DNA of 11,199 bases from Candidatus Omnitrophota bacterium (lineage in GTDB: Bacteria > Omnitrophota > Koll11 > Zapsychrales > Aceulaceae): assembly GCA_029931885.1 (NCBI GenBank), contig JAOZRJ010000026.1, forward strand, positions 1 through 11,199. Reading direction: 5' to 3'. The translations under genes and the position numbers were made by a program. Position 1 is the stretch's first letter. Each line of letters starts with the position of its first letter. The notes under the pieces were generated by a model. It had not been told where the DNA came from and searched no databases. It saw only the letters and a list, made by a program, of their open reading frames with translations. Shown here piece by piece: positions 6,471-11,199 of the stretch.

Positions 6471-6536
6471 TTAAATATTGTAACATAAAAGTTTTTCAAA
6501 AAACGGTTTAAATCCCTCTTTTTCATTATCTGTCAT
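6471..6536 (-). CDS. Possible 21-residue leader peptide ORF
   Basis: Between the DUF192 gene and the kinase gene lies an ORF of 21 codons. It begins MTDNEKEG, ends LLCYNI and starts 3 bases after the DUF192 stop codon. Its TAA stop (6473-6471) directly abuts the kinase ATG (6470-6468), in the same frame. It thus fills the gap exactly, and could pass ribosomes from the lipoprotein gene to the kinase gene, which has no Shine-Dalgarno of its own. Its own ribosome site is weak (TTAAGAA overlapping the upstream stop). It could also be a chance frame or the remains of a longer kinase N-terminus. No known family is recognised. Confidence 0.35.
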   Translation of the reverse strand: MTDNEKEGFKPFFEKLLCYNI

Positions 6537-6539
6537 TTC

Positions 6540-6983
6540 TTAATCTGTAACCATAATATTTGCATCATCATAAACATTAATATCATAAGCGTCAGTATAT
6601 CCGGCATTAACTTCCAAAACATAACGAACAAAATTATCAGGTCCGTATGAAGGGCATTCTTTATTTAAACAAGGTGCTGCATTTTTTTTAATGTAAATAA
6701 CCCTTCTGTTCTCATCAAGCCAAATCATATCCAGCGGGATCAATGTGTTTTTCATCCAAAACTTTGCTTGGACTAACTGCGGAAAAATAAACAACATTCC
6801 ATGATTTCTTTCCAGAGAATCTCGATATTGAAGCCCTTGAGATAATTCTTCCGACGTTTGAGCTATTTCAACTGAAACACACCTTTGACCAAAACAAACT
6901 TCTGGATCTTTATCTTTTCGACATCCTGAAGCGCAAAACAAAACCAAACAAATTAATACCATAAAAATACTTTTTCTCATCAT
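6540..6983 (-). CDS. DUF192 lipoprotein
   Basis: The 147-residue protein opens with a lipoprotein signal: MMRK, a hydrophobic stretch (5-17) and the lipobox ASGC with acceptor Cys21. The DUF192 domain follows: GLQYRDSL (50-57), GMLFIF (62-67), FWMKNTLIPLDMIWLDENRRV (75-95) and YVLEVNAGYT (121-130). Two CX4C pairs (Cys30/Cys35 and Cys105/Cys110) may form disulfides in the periplasm. The family has a small beta-barrel fold and no firm function. The start is either of two adjacent ATGs (6983 or 6980); AAGGAG inside the end of the upstream peptidase gene lies 9 bases before the first. Only one base separates it from the M48 stop codon, so the genes are co-transcribed and probably coupled. Confidence 0.9.
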   Translation of the reverse strand: MMRKSIFMVLICLVLFCASGCRKDKDPEVCFGQRCVSVEIAQTSEELSQGLQYRDSLERNHGMLFIFPQLVQAKFWMKNTLIPLDMIWLDENRRVIYIKKNAAPCLNKECPSYGPDNFVRYVLEVNAGYTDAYDINVYDDANIMVTD

Positions 6984-6984
6984 G

Positions 6985-7776
6985 CTAACGAGCTCCTTCC
7001 TCTTCTGTTAGGCGAATGTAATCGCGAAACGTCATCTTTCCTGAAATCGCCTGACTGACATTTGAAATTCTTTGCGATGTGTACGGATGTGTTCGCCAAT
7101 AACTAAATGGGCGAATAGGTTTTTTGGCATTAATCTTTTGAAGCTTTTCAAGAAATACAATCATCTCTTCGGGGTCATACCCTGCCTCTTCCATGTATTG
7201 TACCGCTACTCGATCTGCCAAAAATTCATCCTCACGGCTGTACCCGGTAATGATAGAGCCAAAAGCCAAATTAATCCCCGGAGACATATTTTGATTTCCA
7301 CTCGTGATAGCCAGCACTTGAAGAAGTGTGTATCCATAAACTGCCTGCATTCGCTTCATAGCGTGCCTGGCTGTAATGTGTCCGAACTCATGGGCAATGA
7401 CTCCAGCAAGTTGATCATCGTTATCAACTTCATCAAGGAGTCCCTTGTAAACATAAATGTATCCACCGGGAAGCGCAAAGGCATTAACCTCGTCTTCGTC
7501 AATTATCTGAACTGTGTAAAAAATCTCTGTGCGGTCACACACCTTTTCTATGCGCTTCGCAATATTCGTTACACGTTCATTAATATCAATGTCCGTGTTA
7601 ATTTCATACTCTTGATCAATGTAATGGGCAATAGAGTTTCCAACCGCAATTTCCTTTTCTACTCCAAAAATAAGCGTCTCCTGTTTCTGTGTCGCCAAAT
7701 TGTATTCCGTGGCGCATCCCGCAAGATAGACTGACATTAAAATTACTAAAATTTTTACACCGAACTTCTTTAACAT
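6985..7776 (-). other. M48 lipoprotein peptidase moiety with possible internal start
   Basis: If translation begins at Met183 of the fusion (ATG 7776-7774), the product is a normal secreted lipoprotein of 263 residues. Its n-region MLKKFGVK is basic, the h-region ILVILMSVY is hydrophobic, and LAGC is a canonical lipobox. Met177 (7794-7792) is an alternative start with a weak ribosome-site-like GGTGGG about 8 bases before it; no good Shine-Dalgarno precedes Met183. The same codons serve as the C-terminal tail of Maf, so the two proteins share this stretch in one frame. Confidence 0.6.
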
Positions 7777-8322
7777 CCGGCACAACTTTGCCATCGGTAA
7801 ACCCACCACATTAAAATAACACCCTTCAATTCTTTTAATAAAAAACGCGCCTCGCCCCTCAATGTCAAACCCTCCGGCTTTTCCCGCAGGAGGCGTATGG
7901 CGATAGTAGCTATTTATCTCCTGATCAGTCAACGGATTCATGTAAATTTTTGTTTTCTCATAACTGACCATTTGCTTTTTTGTTTTAGCGTCAATAACTG
8001 CCAGGCCTGAATAAACCCAATGCGGATTTCGAGAAAGCATTTTTAATGTTTTCTTGGCTTCCTTTAAATTCCGCGGCTTACCAATGATTTTTTTATTCTT
8101 AGCGTAAACAAGCGTATCGGACCCGATGACTACGCCTGAAGCGATGCGACCGGCGACATCTTGCGCCTTGAGCAAAGAATTTTTTTTGACCAAAGCTGCA
8201 CATCCGCGCGAAGCGTCAGAACTTTCTTGTATTTTGCTTTTGATAACACGAAAAGAAATCCCAAGCCGTTTTAATAACCGCTTTCTATGGGATGACTGAG
8301 AGGCTAAAATAATTTTAGTCAT
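6985..8322 (-). CDS. Maf nucleotide pyrophosphatase fused in frame to an M48 lipoprotein metalloprotease
   Basis: One uninterrupted frame of 445 codons joins two complete proteins. Residues 1 to about 190 are Maf: ILASQSSHRKRLL (5-17), GSDTLV with catalytic Asp69 (67-72), GKP (81-83), HWVYSGLAVID (101-111), GKAGGFDIEGRGAFFIKRIEG (147-167) and NVVGLP (171-176). Maf removes non-canonical NTPs in the cytoplasm. Residues 183-445 are an M48 peptidase with a signal peptide and lipobox (Cys203), the zinc motif HEFGH (His311, Glu312, His315), and the third ligand Glu366 in EDEFLAD. Related BepA/LoiP proteins act at the periplasmic side of the outer membrane. A single chain would place Maf and the protease in different compartments, so internal initiation or a recent loss of the maf stop codon is likely. 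The ATG lies 3 bases after the pyrE stop with no Shine-Dalgarno. Confidence 0.92.
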   Translation of the reverse strand: MTKIILASQSSHRKRLLKRLGISFRVIKSKIQESSDASRGCAALVKKNSLLKAQDVAGRIASGVVIGSDTLVYAKNKKIIGKPRNLKEAKKTLKMLSRNPHWVYSGLAVIDAKTKKQMVSYEKTKIYMNPLTDQEINSYYRHTPPAGKAGGFDIEGRGAFFIKRIEGCYFNVVGLPMAKLCRMLKKFGVKILVILMSVYLAGCATEYNLATQKQETLIFGVEKEIAVGNSIAHYIDQEYEINTDIDINERVTNIAKRIEKVCDRTEIFYTVQIIDEDEVNAFALPGGYIYVYKGLLDEVDNDDQLAGVIAHEFGHITARHAMKRMQAVYGYTLLQVLAITSGNQNMSPGINLAFGSIITGYSREDEFLADRVAVQYMEEAGYDPEEMIVFLEKLQKINAKKPIRPFSYWRTHPYTSQRISNVSQAISGKMTFRDYIRLTEEEGAR

Positions 8323-8325
8323 TTT

Positions 8326-8880
8326 TTATGATAAAAAATCTGAAATTGTAAATATCGAAACAAGCTTACAGCCATATGGCGCAATTGCCTGACTGCCGCC
8401 TTCTCCTCGATCAACGATGCAAATAGCTTTTGCCACAGGAATTTCTGCTTTTTTCATAACCTCTAAAGATTGAACAAAAGCCTTTCCTGTTGTGGCAACA
8501 TCATCAACCAAAACAACGCTTTTCCCTTTTAAAATCAAAGGGCCCTCGATTTGCTGCTGCTTTCCGTGAGCCTTAGGGGCTTTTCGGATAATAAAAGTTT
8601 TTGTCGGTTTTCCGTTTTGAAAACTTTGAGACGCAATCGCTCCCACCAAAGGATCGGCACCAAGCGTAGGGCCTCCGATTGCATCAATCTCATCGTCTTT
8701 AACCATTTCCAAAATAATTTTAGCGCATAAATATGCCCCCTCCGCTGACAATGTTACGCGACGGGCATCAATGTAATAATCACTTTCTTTACCAGATGAC
8801 AATACAATCTTTTCTTTAAAAAAAGCATCGGTGCGAAGAATCTCTAAAAGACGCTTTTTATCTTGTTCAATATTGGACAT
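8326..8880 (-). CDS. pyrE: Orotate phosphoribosyltransferase
   Basis: The 184-residue enzyme makes orotidine 5'-phosphate from orotate and PRPP in de novo pyrimidine synthesis. The N-terminal segment LSSGKESDYYIDARRVTL (27-44) is the orotate-binding region of the family. The flexible catalytic loop RKAPKAHGKQQQIEG (99-113) holds the usual Arg, Lys and His residues, and VVLVDDVATTGKA (122-134) is the PRPP-binding motif. The C-terminus VDRGEGGSQAIAPYG (156-170) is also typical. The start ATG at 8880 has a good Shine-Dalgarno, AGAGAGG, about 6 bases upstream. It is the first gene of the operon that continues into maf-M48, and has a near-consensus promoter. No other pyrimidine gene is in the window. 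Confidence 0.96.
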   Translation of the reverse strand: MSNIEQDKKRLLEILRTDAFFKEKIVLSSGKESDYYIDARRVTLSAEGAYLCAKIILEMVKDDEIDAIGGPTLGADPLVGAIASQSFQNGKPTKTFIIRKAPKAHGKQQQIEGPLILKGKSVVLVDDVATTGKAFVQSLEVMKKAEIPVAKAICIVDRGEGGSQAIAPYGCKLVSIFTISDFLS

Positions 8881-8928
8881 GGATAACCTCTCTTTTTAAA
8901 AAACCTAATTTATTTAATCTTTGGGGGT

Positions 8929-8957
8929 ATTGTACAATGATTGGCTTTTTATGACAA
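8929..8957 (-). promoter_or_regulatory. pyrE operon promoter
   Basis: The minus strand has TTGTCA (8957-8952) and TACAAT (8934-8929) with a 17-base spacer, each 5 of 6 to the sigma-70 consensus. The predicted start near 8922 gives a leader of about 40 bases. The -35 box lies inside the imperfect dyad at 8940-8963. Confidence 0.75.
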
Positions 8958-8963
8958 GCCGAT
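8940..8963. promoter_or_regulatory. Dyad overlapping the pyrE -35 box
   Basis: ATTGGCTT and AAGCCGAT form an inverted repeat with 8-base arms (one mismatch) and an 8-base centre. It covers the -35 box of the pyrE promoter, so it is placed as a repressor site would be. No regulator is known for it. Confidence 0.3.
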
Positions 8964-8973
8964 TATCAATAAA

Positions 8974-8985
8974 TAATAATTATTA
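8974..8985. repeat. AT-rich palindrome between divergent promoters
   Basis: TAATAATTATTA is a perfect 12-bp palindrome located between the pyrE and comF promoters, 9 bases upstream of the comF -35 box. It may be a protein-binding site, but in AT-rich DNA such palindromes also arise by chance. Confidence 0.25.
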
Positions 8986-8994
8986 GCCCGCTAT

Positions 8995-9023
8995 TTGACA
9001 CCAAAAAATGCACATGTTAAGAT
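8995..9023 (+). promoter_or_regulatory. comF-lptFG operon promoter
   Basis: A perfect TTGACA (8995-9000) is followed after 17 bases by TAAGAT (9018-9023), with TG one base upstream (extended -10). The predicted start near 9030 leaves a leader of about 15 bases that contains AAAGG as the ribosome site before the ATG at 9045. Confidence 0.75.
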
Positions 9024-9044
9024 ACGCTCCAAAGGCAATCAAAA

Positions 9045-9776
9045 ATGGCTAACAATCCCGCTCAAAACCTTTTTTCAAGCCTCCTCAATATTATTTATCC
9101 GAATAATTGCATCCTCTGCAAAACGCCTACGCACGACCGCAAAATAATTATTTGTAAAAGCTGTCAAAGCGGCATCCAACTCAATTTTCCTGTATTTTGC
9201 ACTCGCTGTTCACGTCACTTAGAGCACCCTGAAAAAAGCCCTTTATGCCCGCAATGTACAAAACATACACCCTCCTTTGATCAGGCAATAAGTGCTACGA
9301 TGTACAACAACACAATGAAACGCCTAATTCATCTTTTTAAATACAAAAATAAAACATCATTAAAAAAATTCCTTTGCGATTTAATATCGCACTTTATCCA
9401 AACGTATCGATTTGACTTAAATTCTTTTGATTTTATTGTTGCCGTTCCGCTACACCCTTCAAAATTTCGGGAACGCCAATACAACCAGTCGCAAGTGCTT
9501 GCAGGTGAACTTTCCAGGCGATTTGGAATCCCTGAGCTAAAAAATAACCTCCTACGATGCCGCACAACCAAGACACAGGCCTTACTTCATGAAAAAGAGC
9601 GCTGGACAAATATGAACGACGCCTTTAGAATAAGACGTCCTTCAGAGATTCTTAAGAAAAAAATCCTTGTTGTTGACGATTTACTGACAACCGGTGCCAC
9701 AGCCTGCGAAGCGGCACGTGCCTGCAAACAGGCCGGAGCAAATTTTGTTGGAATTTTAACATTATCAATAGCTTAA
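9045..9776 (+). CDS. comF: ComF-family phosphoribosyltransferase-like protein
   Basis: The 243-residue protein has an N-terminal zinc-ribbon region with four CXXC pairs (Cys22/25, 37/40, 52/55 and 68/71), then a type I phosphoribosyltransferase fold. Family motifs are AVPLHPSKFRERQYNQSQVLA (133-153 region) and the PRPP motif ILVVDDLLTTGATA (207-220). ComF proteins are linked to DNA uptake in naturally competent bacteria, but they are widespread and the enzymatic reaction is unknown; no other competence gene is present here. The start ATG at 9045 follows AAAGG by 9 bases. The gene is first in an operon with lptF, which begins 10 bases after its stop codon. It has a full domain set and no sign of damage. 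Confidence 0.93.
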   Translation: MANNPAQNLFSSLLNIIYPNNCILCKTPTHDRKIIICKSCQSGIQLNFPVFCTRCSRHLEHPEKSPLCPQCTKHTPSFDQAISATMYNNTMKRLIHLFKYKNKTSLKKFLCDLISHFIQTYRFDLNSFDFIVAVPLHPSKFRERQYNQSQVLAGELSRRFGIPELKNNLLRCRTTKTQALLHEKERWTNMNDAFRIRRPSEILKKKILVVDDLLTTGATACEAARACKQAGANFVGILTLSIA

Positions 9777-9786
9777 AGTTATTAAT

Positions 9787-10881
9787 ATGAAAATTTTACG
9801 CAATTACATTTTAAGAGAATGCATACTTCCTTTTATCCTATCTTTAAGCGTTCTAACGAGCGTCTTTCTTCTAGGAAACCTTATCCGCCTAACGAATATG
9901 GTTATCAATAAAGGTGTAAGTTTAGCACTTGTTGGAAAAGTCTTTTTTTATTACATTCCATTTTTCCTAACGTACACTCTTCCGATTTCATGCCTTGTTG
10001 CAGTCATTCTGACATTCGGACGTTTTTCTGCCGACAATGAAATCATGGCCATACGCGCAAGCGGAATACACCTGCGAAAACTCCTTTGGCCAGTTTTGAC
10101 TCTCGGCATAATGTTAAGCCTTTTCTCTATTGTTTTAAACATCAAAATTATTCCTCACGCGTATCATCAGCAACGCACACTTTTAAAAGAAATGGGAACA
10201 AAAAACCCCACCGCGCTATTGGAAGCCGGAACCTTTATTAATGATTTTAAAGATCAAATTCTTTTTATCTACCGCATTGAGGGCAACAAACTTTTCAATG
10301 TCCGCATTTATCAGCCTCAACCCGACGGAAAAATGACCCGCACCATCACAGCTAAAGAAGGCGAATTTACGCAAGTTCCAGGGGAAGATAAAATTAAATT
10401 AAAATTAATGAACGGAACAAGCGACGAGCCCGACTTGGAAAATCCAAACAACTTTTACAAATTAAAATTTAATACATTTTTTAAAACCTTAAACCTCTCG
10501 CAAGGTAAAAAAGGAAAAATAGAAAAAAAACCAAAGGGCATGACACTGGAAGAAGTTAAAGAAAAAATAACAGAGCTAGACACTTTGGGCGTTGATGCCA
10601 CACCGCTTGAAATTGAATTTCATCGAAAACTATCCTGGTCCTTCTCTGTTCTTGTTTTCATTATGCTGGGTTTCCCCTTAGCTGTTGTTACCCACAGAAG
10701 AGAAAAAACCGCAAACATCGCGCTTGCAATGCTTTGTGCCGCATCCTATTATTTGCTCACGCTTGGATGTGAAGCCCTGGCTATTCAAAAAATTCTACCA
10801 ATCGGAATAACCATGTGGACACCTAACATTATCGGCGGAACCATCGCCTTTGTTTTAAATTACAAATTATGCGCATCGTAG
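9787..10881 (+). CDS. lptF: LptF/LptG-family LPS transport permease (first copy)
   Basis: The 364-residue protein shows the YjgP/YjgQ architecture: N-terminal MKILRNYILREC, three membrane helices (about 13-33, 46-75 and 98-120), a large periplasmic beta-rich domain (about 125-265), and three C-terminal helices (about 280-302, 308-330 and 337-360). The segment FGRFSADNEIMAIRASGIHLRKLLWPVL (77-104 region) is the conserved cytoplasmic coupling region that contacts the LptB ATPase. With LptG and LptB it forms the inner-membrane ABC transporter that lifts LPS out of the membrane towards LptC. lptB and lptC are not in the window. Assignment as LptF rather than LptG rests on being first of the pair and is moderate. 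The ribosome site is weak (TTAAAG), so coupling with comF is likely. The 3' end overlaps lptG by 13 bases. Confidence 0.92.
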   Translation: MKILRNYILRECILPFILSLSVLTSVFLLGNLIRLTNMVINKGVSLALVGKVFFYYIPFFLTYTLPISCLVAVILTFGRFSADNEIMAIRASGIHLRKLLWPVLTLGIMLSLFSIVLNIKIIPHAYHQQRTLLKEMGTKNPTALLEAGTFINDFKDQILFIYRIEGNKLFNVRIYQPQPDGKMTRTITAKEGEFTQVPGEDKIKLKLMNGTSDEPDLENPNNFYKLKFNTFFKTLNLSQGKKGKIEKKPKGMTLEEVKEKITELDTLGVDATPLEIEFHRKLSWSFSVLVFIMLGFPLAVVTHRREKTANIALAMLCAASYYLLTLGCEALAIQKILPIGITMWTPNIIGGTIAFVLNYKLCAS

Positions 10882-11199
10882 AACGTTACATCTTAAACCT
10901 CATTGTTAAAATTTTCGTCTCGGCACTGCTTATCTTTTGTTTTTTGTATGTTTTAATTGATCTGGCAAGCAATTTAGACGAATTTATCAGACAAAAGGTT
11001 CCGATACAAATTTTGGTGCAATACTATCTTTCCTTTTTACCAATCATCATATCTCAGACAGCTCCTTTATGCTGTTTAATTGCATGCCTTTTAACCTTCA
11101 GTCATGCCAACAGCAATAATGAAATTATTGTTCTTCGTTCAGGGGGTTTAAACTTCTGGAAGATCACCAAGCCGGCGATTTGTTTTGGAATTCTTGTCT
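10869..11199 (+). CDS. lptG: LptG-family LPS transport permease (second copy), N-terminal part
   Basis: This frame starts inside the end of lptF, in another frame, and is open to the window edge (110 codons). It begins MRIVERYILNLIVKIF, the usual LptF/G opening, with helices at about 11-33 and 50-78. The coupling segment FSHANSNNEIIVLRSGGLNFWKI (76-98 region) parallels that of the preceding gene. The ATG at 10869 is chosen because it puts the family N-terminus at residue 1. No Shine-Dalgarno is seen, so translation probably depends on ribosomes ending lptF (13-base overlap). It would pair with LptF in the LptB2FG transporter. The rest of the gene is outside the window. Confidence 0.9.
   Translation, partial: MRIVERYILNLIVKIFVSALLIFCFLYVLIDLASNLDEFIRQKVPIQILVQYYLSFLPIIISQTAPLCCLIACLLTFSHANSNNEIIVLRSGGLNFWKITKPAICFGILV

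Noticed and set aside
7072..7734. A 220-codon open frame on the plus strand, opposite the M48 peptidase
   Set aside because: It is antisense to a clear M48 domain with intact zinc motif, and its protein sequence shows no recognisable family or consistent architecture.
7871..7893. GC-rich hairpin inside maf, CCTCCGGC-TTTTCCC-GCAGGAGG, resembling small palindromic repeats
   Set aside because: It encodes the conserved GKAGG region of Maf with normal family spacing and has no second copy in the window, so it is not an inserted repeat.
1..11199. CRISPR array, insertion sequence, phage genes or attachment sites
   Set aside because: No regular repeat-spacer pattern, transposase, integrase or long terminal repeat was seen; the only complete RNA gene recognised is tmRNA.

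Overview
This 11.2 kb window is AT-rich, gene-dense chromosomal DNA with mainly housekeeping genes. The organism is a Gram-negative, outer-membrane bacterium: an LptF/LptG permease pair, two proteins with lipoprotein signals and a GT39/ArnT-type glycosyltransferase point that way. The lack of Shine-Dalgarno sequences at several starts, the unusual gene order and the mix of families (a DUF2294/MpsC protein, a DUF192 lipoprotein, a Maf-M48 fusion) suggest an uncultivated lineage, perhaps Omnitrophota or a relative. That placement is an inference and not proven by the sequence.

Layout. Positions 1-3364 are all read on the minus strand. The transcription order starts with an AEC-type permease (3364-2405), then smpB (2389-1928), the tmRNA gene ssrA (1863-1463), an MpsC/DUF2294 protein (1385-1020), and a glycosyltransferase cut by the window edge (840-1) behind its own promoter and a leader with a terminator-like hairpin. 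A divergent intergenic region (3365-3523) carries promoters for the permease and for a stand-alone dihydrolipoamide dehydrogenase (3524-4939, plus strand). This enzyme converges with a minus-strand block with only 4 bp between stop codons. The block is a tight operon read from 8880 to 4944: pyrE, a Maf-M48 peptidase fusion, a DUF192 lipoprotein, a 21-codon ORF, and a 7TM histidine kinase. A second divergent region (8881-9044) drives pyrE to the left and a plus-strand operon to the right: comF, lptF and the start of lptG.

How the genes work together. smpB and ssrA form the trans-translation ribosome rescue system; the tmRNA encodes an unusually long 24-residue tag ending in PVLA. The pyrE operon mixes pyrimidine synthesis, nucleotide pool cleaning (Maf) and envelope functions (M48 lipoprotein protease, DUF192 lipoprotein, membrane sensor kinase). 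The comF-lptFG operon joins a phosphoribosyltransferase-like protein to the inner-membrane part of the LPS transport machine.

The strongest unusual points are the in-frame Maf-M48 fusion with a complete lipoprotein signal peptide at the junction, the long tmRNA tag, the 21-codon ORF whose stop abuts the kinase start, and the structured leader before the glycosyltransferase. I saw no CRISPR array, insertion sequence, phage gene or defence system.
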